Below, in pieces: positions 45,431 to 57,995 of a stretch of DNA of 64,000 nucleotides. Under the pieces are notes generated by a model. It saw only the letters and a list, made by a program, of their open reading frames with translations. It had not been told where the DNA came from and did no database searches. The stretch's first letter is position 1. The number at the start of each line of letters is the position of its first letter. This DNA is from Pseudocercospora fijiensis CIRAD86 (Eukaryota; Ascomycota; Dothideomycetes; Mycosphaerellales; Mycosphaerellaceae), in contig NW_006921534.1 of assembly GCF_000340215.1 (NCBI RefSeq), forward strand, positions 4,773,041 through 4,837,040, in the 5' to 3' direction. The position numbers and the translations under genes were made by a program.

Positions 45431-46815
45431 AGTTAGTGCGGCGCTTATTCTTTTTTCGACTAATTAGAAGGTTAGCCTATAGGGGTAGCGTTAGCTACTA
45501 AGAGGTACTTTCGGTGCTCGGCGGTAGTACGGTCGACTCGGGCCTAATCCCTAGGTTTGTCGCATTAGCCTAGCAGATAGCTAGTGCTGTCGCAATTGAA
45601 GTACTTTAATCTAGTTAGGAGGTTGCTATAGCTGCTATTAGTCGAGCGGTTAGCGTTATAAGGATACGAGCCCCTTCTACGGCCCCTATTACGGCCTCCT
45701 CTATATAGCCGGCGGCTACGGCCTCTTCTACGGTTATTGTTACTATTCCTATTATTAGCATTATTGTTATAGTAGGAACCTTAGTTTCCTCCGCGGCTAC
45801 GGTTGCTACGGTTGCTAGTAGGTCGGATCCTTAATTCTAGTCGTTACTAGAGCTAGATAGCTCGTTTAGTAGTTTCGACTTTAACTATAAATTAAATGCG
45901 TATAAGATTAGCCTATTTAAACACACGGCGGCGGTCCAATTCAAGGACCAATTCCTATCTCAATTTAGGGCGTATTTCGGAGATCTAGATAGAATTAGTT
46001 TTAGTCGGGAGGTCGTCTTCGAGGGTCTTTAAATAGGCCTTAAATAAACGGGCTAATTGATTAGTCTTTTACTTAGCCCGAAGGTACTAGTCCTAGGCGT
46101 ATTGTTGCCTTAGTATAGGGTTTCTAAGGGTGTCTAGTATAATAGTTTTGTAGGTTTGCTACTAAATAGCGGTCTAATTAGTAAGGGAGTTAAAGTAGTT
46201 ATCCTAGGTACGCTTTAGGTCTCTATTAATGTATTGTATAGCATAGACGACTAGCGAATAGTCGTCTAGTAGGGCCCTTAGTGCATTCCGCTAGTTTAAT
46301 TTACAATTACGTATGTAATTATTATACTGCTTGCGGCTAGAGCTATTAAATACGGTACAGTCCTTAAGTTTAGCATCCTTCTTCTAGACTAGGACTAATA
46401 GTAAGAAAGGCTCTACTGTCGGCTTAGTGTTAGTTGTTAGGGCTTCCTATAGGCGGCGGATCTCGAGGAGATTATCCTTTAGCTATTGTTCTTAACGTAG
46501 GGCAGTAAGCCTGTTTTAGGTAGCTTCTTAAAGTCTCCCTACTAGTTGAGGACTAAAGGCTAGTTAGCTATATCGACGATTAACAATATTGTTAAGAATG
46601 TCGTCGATAGGCAATTCTAGGTCGTTATCCGGAACTATAGGTTCTTCGGCAGGCCTAGTAGTAGGCTCTTTAGTAGGCACCTTAGCAGGTGCTTTAGTAG
46701 GTACTTTAGTAGGTACTATGCTACTAGCGTTGTTATTGCTAGCGCTGCTAGCGGCAGCACGGTTGTTGTTGCTTTGTAATAAGCCGGCTATTATAATAGG
46801 GGGTAACACTAATAA
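45431..46815 (-). pseudogene. gag of minus-strand Gypsy
   Basis: The N-terminal part (from about 46,809) reads MLPPIIIAGLLQSNNNRAAA and contains a short Pro/Thr/Lys repeat (KVPTKAPAKVPTKEPT). A capsid-like middle follows, then an Arg/Gly-rich section (about 45,650-45,830) and a CCHC knuckle near 45,560-45,605, in which the first Cys and the His now read Tyr. The Arg/Gly-rich section next to the knuckle would be expected to bind nucleic acid. Confidence 0.65.
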
Positions 46816-47066
46816 TATATTATTAGCCCCTAAGATACGGAAGTAGCGGAATTAGTAGATATCGGTCTAGTGTGCTTGACTTAGTATAATAGGCCGTATA
46901 GAAGGCCTTGCTTAATGATTAGTACGGTTGTTTTAGTAGAATAGTACGTATAGGTCCCGTTCTTCGGGCGTAATATAGTTAAATCGATAGTTTTCGTAGC
47001 TATACCGCTAAAAGCTTAAAATAAGGACTATCTAGCTACTACCCTTAAAGGGTAGATCGAATACTA

Positions 47067-47255
47067 TATAAGAAGGGTTATATTAGTAGGTAGATAGGGT
47101 AGTAGTAGGTATAGGTAGTATTCGATAGAGAACTAGAAGGAGAAGGAGGAAGGTAGGCTAGTTAGCCTAACGCTAAGCGCTAAGCCCTACCTAAGGCACT
47201 AAGACCCTAGCTTTACTCGAGCTAGTTACATGCTAATTACGTATAGCCTCTAGCA
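47067..47255 (-). repeat. 5' LTR of minus-strand Gypsy
   Basis: This intact 189-bp LTR ends tagca in window orientation, that is TGCTA in element orientation. It serves as the empty-site control for the MITE in the other LTR. Confidence 0.95.
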
Positions 47256-47594
47256 TTCCTTTAGTAAGCGTAGGTATAGAGGCCTCCCGCCGATGCTATT
47301 AACTAAGAATATCTATAGTTCCTATAAGGGTAACTCTATCGTATATCTTATTACCGAGATCGATATAGTTTATAAGGCCGATATAGGCAAAGCATCTGTC
47401 GCCCTATCTATCTATTAGCAGTACGACGACCTTAGCAAGCTAGGCGAAGATCCGTTTACTATATATACTAGCTATATTAAGAAGGCCGCTAAGGCGTATA
47501 GTCTCTATACTAGTGCTAAGACGAGTGTCCTTATTAGCCGCCTATTAAAAATTAGACGTAATATCGCTAATTAAGATACCTTCGCTGCCCTTAA

Positions 47595-47724
47595 TATTAC
47601 GAAGCTAGGAGGGAAGGGACACCTAGGCGGCTACTACTAGCCGCCTTATAGGTATACTTCCTCCGTAGCTAGATAGATATAACATAAATTAACACACTTT
47701 AAAACCACGTTTCGAACTATAACA
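47595..47724 (+). repeat. 5' LTR (130 bp) of the 15.3-kb element
   Basis: It starts tattacgaagc (probably tgttacg before RIP) and ends ctataaca. It contains a perfect inverted repeat, ggcggcta-ctac-tagccgcc, at 47,626-47,645, able to form a stable hairpin. Confidence 0.94.
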
Positions 47725-47799
47725 AAATGGTAGCTTCGCTGTAAGTACTAGCGTAAGAAAAACGCACTAACCGTTACTAAACGGACTATCCGAACTACG

Positions 47800-50700
47800 G
47801 TTTACTATCCCCCTCCTCCTTCTAAGGTAAAAGGTCCTCCGTACCTAGGAGGAATCCTAACGACCTACTCTAACGCTATTTTCCGCACTATCGACAAAAG
47901 TAGCAGTTAGACTATACTAAGCGAAAGAGTTAAGAAATTACTAGCGATAAGTCGACGCGGCTATAGGCGATAGACTAAGCATACCGCCGTCGCCGGCACC
48001 CCGCCGCCTTTACTTTTCTATTATTTACACCCTCATTTATAGAAGGTAGGTCCGCCCGATACTAGGTTAGCGGGGACCGCAATTTAGGAAGGTTTAGAAC
48101 AACCAAACGGCGACTACTACGTGCGCTACTGCGCTTAATATTCTAATTACGCTCGTACTTAATACTCGAGCACCGAAGCCGCGTAGCTCTTAACTAGCCT
48201 AACTAACGGCCTATTGTTCTAAGTCTATAGTACCGAAGAACTAAGGGGAACCTTCTATTAAGTTATAGCCTACCGCCTAGGAAGATTGCACTCTTCCCGA
48301 ATTAGCTAAGGACAGATACTACCTTATCTATACGGCTTTTACCCTCCTAGCTTTTTCTAAGCTAAGATAGTGCCTAGCAAAACTTCTAGAGGGAGACCTG
48401 AAATTCCGCGTTATCGCTATAACCGAGTAGCTAGAGGATCCTAAAGAAGCGGACCCTCCTCGCAGATTAAGATCTATATTAAGGGAGAACGCTAAGTCTA
48501 CCGATAGGGACACTACGCCTAAGCCTCCTACTCGCTCTAAAATTATTAGCAACTAGGTTAATAACAACTCTCTATCTTATTCCGCGGCATAATAGGTCGA
48601 CCGTTTAATAGCTTACTAGCTAAAGAGTAAGCATTTCGCCTAGTAGAAGACCGAGAACTTTAGGTCTACCGCTAAAGAGCCTCTAGAGAACGAACATCGT
48701 CCTCGTCGTAGGAAAACTTAGATACCTCTAAAGCTAGAGAAGCAAGCGGTTCAACCTTCGGTAGAAGACGATATAGGAGCGGCCCCTAAGCCGGATAGAC
48801 GCAAGGTTCCTTTTACAATTAATCCGCCTAAGGGCGACGCCTTTAAGAACTTCGGCTCTTTTCGTAAAGAGCCCCCGCTAGCGCTACGAGAAAGCTCCCT
48901 TATCTCCGTATCTACTACTTTACCTCTTAGCTCTCTCGCCGACTTAGATCCGGAGTAAGAAATGTTAGGTAAGGCTAACGGAGCCGCAGCCCCTACTAAC
49001 GGCAATACTATATAGCAAATAAAGGAATAGTTTGCTTAATAAATGCGAGAAGAACGCGAGAGAGCGGGAATATAGCGTAAGAACGACTAGGCTCGTCTCA
49101 ATCGCGCCCTCGTAGAGTAACGAGAGGTCTACGAGCTCGAGATCTAAGAAAAATTATAAGAGGCTTTCGAGTAGGGCCGCTAGGAAGCCGTAAGAGCTAA
49201 GAATAAAGCGGCCGCTAAAGAGAATAGCGAGGGCAGGGCTCCGCAGCCGTCGGAGTAACCTAACTACCGTATTAATACGGGTAAGCTATTTACGTCGGGA
49301 TAGCGAGGAAACGCTAAGTCTACTAGAAGACCGAGGGAAGCGAACTCTCGGAATAATACCGGCAATAACGAAGATAGCAATAACAACGCCGAGAATACTA
49401 GAATTAGCAGGTTAGAAACGCTTATAGGGAAATTAGTATAAGCGATAGGGAATAATAGCTAGGTAGGCTATATAGCTCCGTAGAATAAGGACTATCTAGG
49501 AGCGACCGGGCCGCCGCGATATATAGGTCTTTACCCGATATATAACCGAGTAGGCTACGGCCTAACGAGGGTAGACTAGTAAGCTAATCGGAATCGAGAT
49601 ACTCGCCCTTATACTAGACCTAAGATTAACGCCGAGCGTTTCGCGGCCTTAGCCTAGGGAGTCCCGGTCGCTAGAGAGCTACCTACGGGCAACCTTAGGT
49701 CTATATAGAACCGCGGGGATCGAGGAAACTATATTAACCCTAGGTATAACGGTATATACGCATATGCTCCCCTATATACTCCTTAGTTAGATTTTAGCTA
49801 GGAAATCGCCCCCTATAAGTTTAAGCCCGAGCAAATCGGGTATTTTAATAAGGACCTACCGGAGAGTAAGGGCAAAGGCCCGGTAGTATATTTCGGGAAT
49901 ACTATATACTACCGAGATATTTTCGCCTTTATTACGCGCCTAGACGTCGCTATTTAGGCTAGCGAATACCTAGCTCCTACCCTTCGTCTATTACTATACC
50001 GATGCCTTTAGGGTTCCGCTTTATAATAGTACCTATACGCGCTTACTAATAATCGACGTACGCTCCTATAGACCGGCCCGGGGATCGAGCGGTAGAAGGA
50101 GGCGTTACGCGAACAGTTCCGATTAGACCCTTTAGTCGCCGCGCGTAAGATAGAGATAGAGCAATACCGTATCGAGGATGTCGCGGCCCGTAAGAGCGTA
50201 AGCGAGTACGTTATTAACGTTATACGTCTCGCTTAGTAGAGCGGTACGGAATTACTCGCTAGGTAGATTAATTATACCTTCCGTAAGATCGCGCTAGAGC
50301 TTAGAGGTAATCTTAATACACCTACGGCATTATAGATACATTAAACCCTTATCGATATAATATAGGCCTACTACGCTACGTAGGTAGAGCTATATCTACC
50401 CGGTAGCACAACTGCTAGCTACTATAGTAGTAAGTACAACCTTCGGCGTAGCGATTTAGTATAGGGTAGGTTCGTAGACCTAAGGTTCTAGCCTAGGTCT
50501 CGTTTTAACGCTAGACGCGCGCCTTTTCTCGGAAACAATAATCCGTATAATCAATAGTAACCTAACGCCTTCTAATAGCGCCGTTAGCCTAGACCTTAAG
50601 TATATAGCCGCTAACGACTACAAGCCGCAAACGTAAGCGTAAACGAGAAGATAGTAGACGCGCGCGGTCTCCCGTAGTATCCGAATCCTTAGAGACAGTA

Positions 50701-51150
50701 GACGATACCCGGAAATATAAGAGGATAAGGCATTCCCGCGAATTATAGAGGCCTCGCCGAGCCCGCCTTTTTCTACGACCCGATAGACCGAGAGTAGGGC
50801 GATAAGTACGACGAATCTAGACTTAGTTAGTAGGACTAGTTCGACGCCTAAGAAGAGCTAGGAGATTAGTATAAGGCGGAAGAAGACGCTAGTTACACCG
50901 GCGGATAAGAGGACTAGGTTTTCCCTTCTATAAACCCGTTCGTATCTCTAGTCTACTATACTTAGACCTAGAGCCGTAGACCCGAGGTCTCGAGCTAGCC
51001 TTCCCGAGAGAAGAACCGCTAGGACGGCCGACCTATACGCTATAATATATACGGGGAGATTTTCCGCTCCGCTAACGAGTTTTTTACTACCTACCTCGAC
51101 TAAGCCTACCCTAAGGACGCCTCCGGCAAACGTACTAACGTGCTCCTCGA
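47800..51150 (+). pseudogene. gag-like ORF of the 15.3-kb element
   Basis: From at least 48,284 one frame is protein-like: LAKDRYYLIYTAFTLLAFSK, then a Glu/Arg-rich helical part (MREERERAGI at 49,043), an Asn-rich linker, and a capsid-like region with YFNKDLPESKGKGPVVYFGN, EALREQFRLDPLVAARKIEI and SVSEYVINVIRLA. A basic, Gln/Pro-rich tail follows. I see no clear CCHC knuckle. The start codon is not determined. The size is large for a gag. Confidence 0.65.
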
Positions 51151-54100
51151 GTAGGCTTCGGGAAACTCCGCGAGCTAGAAGTGAAACTAGTTACTCCTAG
51201 CTCGTAGCGCTTAACCCTAAGTCTATCGGAAACTCTAGAATACCTAGTAGCTATAGGAATTTTCGAGCGCCTTAAATTACTAGGTTGCTTACTACTAGAT
51301 AAGCAAGATGCCTTACGTCTATTAATAGAGGCCTAAGGGAAAGTATACGATTTAGCATCTTATAGAACTAGCTCTCTCTAGAATATCGAAACGTATCTTA
51401 CTACGGACAAGTATTAAGAAGATTTATTATAGCTAGCTAAGCGAAAATTTAACGACATTAATAGCCTAAAGCTTTAGGTCTACTACGTTTAAGAGCAACT
51501 ACAGATTATTCTATATACGGCTAAGCTCCCGCCGGGAGACCTAGCTTATACGTTCCGATATTACGATATAGTTAAGGCTAACTACGCTCTTACTCCGGGA
51601 GGAGAATTCAAACGTATATGCCTCGATACTAGTACAAAAGTATCGATAATAGACTAGAAGTAGCTAGTCGCCTAGCTAGGTCGAGAAAATATCTAGTATC
51701 TAAAGCAGCCTCTCGAATTTCGTAGTTTAGCCGGAAGTATAAAGTACGAGTAATAGATTAATTTGTCGATATACTTCCCTATATTCGCGAAGTCTAGAAA
51801 GCCTACCCTCGCCTATATCGAATAGCTAGTAAGAGTTATACCTAATTTACTATACAATATACTCCTCGGGATAGACGTTATAACCCCCGCCGGCTTTATA
51901 CTCTATACCGGAGCCGGATACGTCGTTATAACAGAAAACGACTGCGCCGTAATGCCTATAGCCTATACACCTAAAACTGAGACTCTAATACGGGCTAATA
52001 TTAGGGCTATCGACTAAATTAGGCTGCCGCTACGTACGGCGGCAATAATTCTAGTACGATATAATAGAGCAACGGCTTTTAAGGGCATAGACTAAGACCT
52101 CCTCTTTGTTCCTGGCGAATCTAAATTCCCGGGCACGGCGGCGATATGCGCCTATATTACCGGACCCGAGCTTCCTAGGGTCTAAGTTAGGAATCTTAGC
52201 TACGACGACGACCTAGTAATACTATGCAATAGAAAACTAGGTAAACTATAGCAATTGTAGATAGACGATATCTAGCAAATCGATAAGTTTAATATAGACC
52301 TTTAGTCTATAGAGCGAAAATTAGGAGGTACCTCGCTCGTAATAGACCTATAGATATAGGCTCTTTTAACTCGCGAATTCCGAGCATCCTTAAGAACGAG
52401 AAAAGCTATAGTAGAACCTATTTATAGAGTTACGCAAGCTTAAGCGCTTAAGACCCGATAGTCTTAGGTACCGACAAATAGACTCGGCGAAAATAAGACG
52501 ATTAGGCTAATAGACCGAGAGTCTCCTCGCCCTTCCGGCCGAACTCTCGCTAGCGCGTTTTAGTCTAATTCAAGCCTAGCCGGTAACTTAGCGAATTCGG
52601 ATTAGACTATAGTACGCCCGTAACTCCCGCGGATGTCTAAATCTTAGCTACCGACCTACGAACTTAACGAAAATAAGGAAGCGGACCTAATAGACCTTAA
52701 CTTGCCGCCCGATACCGCTAAAATTTCAATTAACGCTAGGATAGCTAGTCTTAAAACTTCGGCCGGCGTAATAGTTTGCGCGGCTAACCCGGATTCTAAC
52801 GCGGCGGTAGACCTTTAGTCTATCGCCGACAAATTCCTATAGTTATAGACAGATAGGGGTACGACGATTGACCTACTAAAGGACGAGTAGTTAGAACTTT
52901 CCCTTAAGTCGGGATAGGAAGATAAAAAGTTTAGTAGTAAGGTTTATCGAATATCGGCGAAGGATAATACGGAAGTCGATAAATAGTTCGATAAACTCTA
53001 CTCCTAAGGCAAGATAGCTTTTAGCGAAAAACCCTTACCGTTAGCTTAGCCGGTTTTCGTCGTCTAGAGAACGCTATTCTACGACGATAGCTTAGCTTAC
53101 CGCTAGCTACGCGTAGTTATCGACATTAGAGGCCTTAATAGTATATCGTAGAAGGATACCTACCCTCTTCCCCTCTAGAACGATATTATCGCTAAGCTAC
53201 GTAGCTGTATATATATCTTAGTAATAGATATAAGGTCTATATTCTATTAATTCGCGGTAGCCGAGAAAGATCGCTAGAAATTTATAGTAAATACTTCCCG
53301 CGGATAGGAACACTTAAAGGTCGCGGCGATAGGATATTGCAATAGCGTTTAATATATATAAAGGCTACTCGACCGTACTCTACGGGAATTCGGGGACGCG
53401 GCGAACGGGTATATCGATAATATAGTCCTAGGGTCGGTAGACCTAGAGTCTTATCGTACTCTACTCGAACGCGTATTTAAAAAGATAGACGACTTGCGAT
53501 TTAGCCTAGAACCCGGGAAGGCGTACTTAGGTTTCCCCTCCGTCTAAATTCTTAGGAGAACGGTAGACGGGAAGGGATTCGCAACTTAGGCAGATAGACT
53601 CGTAGCGCTACGGGAACTAGAAAAGCCTATTAACGCCGAATAGCTAGAATACTATCTCGGTCTAGTCGGCTACCTTAGGTCTACTATTCTATATTTCGGC
53701 AGAATTATACTGCCCTTATAGCAAGCTAAAATCGCCGTAATAAAGGAACACTAGGCTACCTAAACGAAGGGCGGAAGGCGCCGCGCCTAAATGCGGGGAG
53801 TAAAGCTATACTAGACCCGCGAAATAGATATTGCCTAGAACACTATATAATCTATATAGTCCGAAGATAGGAAGGGATTTCTTTAGCACTTCGACCCTAC
53901 GTCTACCTTATATATCGACGTAGACGCCTCTAAGGAGTTTAGGATAGGCGTAATATACTACTAAGTCGACGGAGACTTAGAAATAGAATACGAGGAACCC
54001 GCCCTCGTAACGCGGAAAGATAATATAGTCTCCGATTTCGTCGATAGCACTACCTAGCTAAAGCGGTCTAAGCAGTTTCCCTAAGATAGACTAAAGATCT

Positions 54101-57100
54101 TAGGTTTCGCTAGTTATACACTTACGGGTACCGAAGCGCGCTACTAGCTAACCGAGCTCGAATTGTTCGGAGTCGTCTAGGTAATTAAAAGGGCGTCTTA
54201 TATAGTAGACGTAGTACTAAGGACTATCGTAGTTACCGATTATAGCGCGGTAACGGCGATAGCGAAAAAGACCTAGATCGCTACGACGGTATCTACGGCC
54301 GGATTAAACTAGAGAATAATCTAGGCCGCTATCTATATTTCCTAATTCGCGAGCTTAGAAATTGTCTATAGACTAGGACGTAATTATATCGCCCCCGATA
54401 TACTCTCCCGATTATAGGGTATACTCTCCCTCTAATAGGACGACGTTAACGCTAGCGGCTTAGACGAGATTCCTATAATATTAATAATACTATACGACCT
54501 TAAGCCTGCCTTCGAAGGCGACGGCGCGTACGATATAAAAATCTCGAGCTAATCGCCGGACCCTACGTCTACCGCTACTACGCGTATACGTAGCCTTAAC
54601 CTCCTAAATTTTAAAATAAATATCCCTACTCTTCCGCCTTCGGCCTTAGTAAATGTCCTCTCCCCGTCCGGGATCGACTATAGCAAATGTTTCTTTTCGC
54701 GAACTAATAGATAGGAATACTACCGTCGCGACGAAATACCCGCCTTTTTCTATAGCATTTAAAAGGAACCTACTCTCTATATAGAAACGGTAATATCCCT
54801 TTCCGACGAGTTTAAAGCGAGACTTAGGAAAGTATACTAAGACGACCGACTATAGCGGAGATTACTAGTAGTCCTTAAGTCTATCGAAGTCGTATATACC
54901 TAGGACTAAGTAGCACAACCCGAGCAGATATCGAATCGCTAAGTACGGAGGAGGTAGAGGCGTAAGCGCGACCGTAAAGCTAGACGGAAGAAGGTATACT
55001 CTAAGACCTAGGTAAAAGCCGCTCTAGAGACGGGTAGGGCACCTTCGGTCTACCCGGATTAGCCTCTAGCGTATCTCCTGAAGCTAGCCTCTTTGCGCTC
55101 TTCGGAAGATACCGCCGTACGTAGTATATAGTATATACTTGAAAAACCCGACGACGTCCCGATAGACCTAAAGTGCCTAGATAGGATTAGATTTTTTCGG
55201 GAAGATAGCTTAGTTTACTATATTAACCCGACCTTATACTATTCCTGTCTATGCATTCCTTTTAGCCTTACTTACGAGATCTTTAAGATAGCCTATAACC
55301 TTCGGTATTACGCGGGTTTTTAGCGCACCCTCGATCGCGTTAACGCGAGTTTCTATATCCGGCACTATCGCCGACATTTAGAACGCTATATCGACTAGTA
55401 CTATATATATAAGACGAATTAGCTAACGCGATATAAGCCCTACGGGCAACTCAATCCGATAGACGCGAAGTATAGGCTCCCTATAGACGTCTAAATAGCA
55501 GACTAGATTGTAGGACTCCTACCTACTAACGAAGGTTTTAATACGCTCCTTATAGTAACCTATAAGAAGTCTAAACAGGTTTTGCTCCTCCCTAGCAAAT
55601 GCTAGTAGACTATAGAAACCTAGGTAGCCTAGTACCTTACGGCTATCTAAGAGCGATCTTAGCGAGTCGCTAAAGTCTTTATCTACGATCGAGACCCTAA
55701 ATAGCTATCTAAATTCTTTACTATAATAATAAAGCTACTAGGCGTATCAATCCTCGCCTCTATAGCTTACTATCTATAGATAGACGGCTAGTCCGAGCGT
55801 ACAAATTAGACCGTTAAGATCGCTATACGGTATTTTATTACGGCAAATCTAGATATATAGTAGACAGACGTCCTTCCCTCCCTTATATCCTATCTCGGGA
55901 GTATTAAGAATGCGAGCACCGGCGTCTCGTCCGATAAAATGCTTTTCGGGTTTGATTTAAATACCGACGCCTTTGTTAGGCTCCGAGAACTATAGCTAAA
56001 GGATTACGTAACGCTGCGATAGCAATTTCGGGACGTAGCCGAGGAATCTATAGCCTTCGTAGCGGTAGATATAAAGTACCGCTACGATGCTAAGCATTAG
56101 TATATATTCTTCGAGCCGGGAGACTATACTATACTTAGGCTATATTACGGGTATCGTATACATAGTTAGAGCTATCGCAAATATAGCAATTAGGCTATAG
56201 GCCCTTTTAAGATTAAGAGAAGAATAGGCAAATTGGCCTATAAATTAGAGCTGCCTAAGTTAGTTAAGTTCTACCCGGTAATATCGATCGCGTAGCTCGA
56301 GCCCGTACTAAATCTAGCGAAGGACCCCTTCTCGAGACCTTATCCCCGCGTTCTAGCCCCGATAGACCTATAGTCTAAACAACCTACAATAACTCCTAAA
56401 CGCGTTTTAGCTAAACGTAGCTTAAAGGGAAAGACTAAATATCTAGTAAAGTAGAAGGACGAGCAACTAATAATAAATAAATAGGTTAGAGAAGACGAAA
56501 TGCGAGAAGGTAACGAATACCTAATTAAAAGATTCGAAGACTCGTAGGTTACGGACAGATAAGTAAATCAAATAACGCCGTCTATAACGTAGAGGAAGCC
56601 GAGATATATCGCTACGAGATCGATACGACCTAGTTAAGATAGTAGTAGCGGCAACAACGTCGACGGGAACGTTAATAGATAGATATAGCCTATACGACGC
56701 TAGCTACCGAGAGGGCAGAAGAAACTAGTATATATTAAAGAAAGCGACGATAAGTCTATCGGCGGCCCCTCTAGGGAGTAGTAGACCGATCCGTCTCTAC
56801 TAAATGTAACCTTAAGCGAGTAGAACCCGACTATAGGCAATAAAGCGCTACGACCGGAATCAACTAGCTCCGATATATATCGCTACTAGATAACTCGCGA
56901 CGTAGCCCCTAGTAGCACGCTAAGGGAAGGCCTAACTCTAGGTCTATCTAACGTATCTAACTAGAAAACAGAAGAGATAAAAAAGAGGACCCTAATTCCG
57001 ACGATACGACGTCTTACTAAGGATAAAATTCAGCGATAGCGCGATACCCCCGCGCCTCTAAATACCTAGGTAGGAGCCTATCGAAGAATTCTACTATCCT

Positions 57101-57600
57101 TGTTTACGACGCTACAATTCCCGCTTATTATAGCGAATCGGTACCTTAACCCCCGGCTATAGGTTTTCCCTCTTATAGAGGAAATCTAATAGTGTTTCCG
57201 CTAGTATTACCTCTATAGATTTAGATATAGGTTTCGAATACCAATAGACGTAGACTTCCGGGCTACCTTAGCGGAACTAATAAATTCTAGAAGTCGTTTT
57301 CCTCGCTTATCGCTTTACTTCGAAAGTTTGTTTTAAGGTTCGCGTATATACGCTACCGTTAGTTGCGTAAAAGCGCGCGGAAGCTCGGACCCTACCGCGA
57401 AGTAACCTTTTTCCGTCCTTCTTTACATAAAAATTACTCTATATATAATAATATACTATAAGTCGGCGGTATACCGTTGCTACTATAAGTATCTTAGTAA
57501 CATCTGTACTCGATATCGACTACGCCCTACCGGCTTACCGCGCTATCTATAGTAAGCGATCCTAACCTCCTACGCTAGCGTAAGTAGAGCGGTATATTCG
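51150..57600 (+). pseudogene. pol of the 15.3-kb element (RT-RNaseH-IN)
   Basis: The frame of 53,410 carries NILLGIDVITPAGFIL near 51,860 (protease-like setting, but no Asp-Thr-Gly). RT has FLYPLPLQNDIIAKLRSC and catalytic YIDN at 53,410-53,421, Asp changed to Asn. RNase H has LYIDVDASKEFRIGVIYY at about 53,911 and ELFGVV. Integrase has its first Asp near 55,501, FIYDRDPK near 55,680 and DGQSERTNQ (Gln as TAG) near 55,790, so the DDE residues survive. The long C-terminal extension (about 56,200-57,590) is basic and Ser/Pro/Arg-rich, without a clear chromodomain. Layout (RT before integrase) is Ty3/Gypsy. Confidence 0.8.
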
Positions 57601-57675
57601 AGATATTACCGTCGCCGCGCGACGACGACAACCCTAGTAAAGGCTAAGGACAGCCGCGTCCTATGTCTACTAATA

Positions 57676-57995
57676 GTAAAGAATAGTAGCCTATTACTAA
57701 GGATAATAGAGAATAGTAGCCTATTACTAAGGAGGATAAAGAATAGTAGCCTATTGCTAAAAATAGTAAAGAATAGTAGCCTATTACTAAGGAGGATAAA
57801 GAATAGCAGCCTATTACTAAAAATAATAAAGAATAGCAGCCTATTACTAAAAATAGTAAAGAATAGTAGCCTATTGCTAAGGAAGATAAAGAATAGTAGC
57901 CTATTGCTAAAAATAGTAAAGAATAGCAGCCTATTACTAAGAAGGATAAAGGAGAATAGCCTAGTACTAAGAATAGAGAAGAACGACAGTCTATA
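57676..57995 (+). repeat. 30-bp tandem repeat in ORF3
   Basis: Nine clear units start at 57,681 and recur exactly every 30 bases to 57,921, with two decayed units after. Each reads gaatagtagcctatt followed by a variable half. The period is in frame and encodes a Gln-rich decapeptide when TAG is read as the ancestral CAG. Confidence 0.93.

Larger units (their letters stand above)
39761..47255 (-). mobile_element. Minus-strand Ty3/Gypsy chromovirus with 189-bp LTRs
   Basis: The LTRs are 47,067-47,255 (5' in element sense) and 39,761-40,350 (3', enlarged by a MITE). A perfect 5-bp duplication TTCCT flanks the element (39,756-39,760 and 47,256-47,260). Without the MITE and its duplication the 3' LTR is also exactly 189 bp. 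A purine tract (agaagggaag on the minus strand, 40,355-40,364) precedes the 3' LTR. On the minus strand the order is gag, protease, RT, RNase H, integrase, chromodomain. Five transitions separate the LTRs, all CA/TA or TG/TA. The element is inactive. Confidence 0.95.

Noticed and set aside
57676..57995. Regular 30-bp direct repeats resembling a CRISPR array
   Set aside because: The repeats are contiguous without spacers, in frame in a eukaryotic retroelement ORF, and drift by RIP-type changes.
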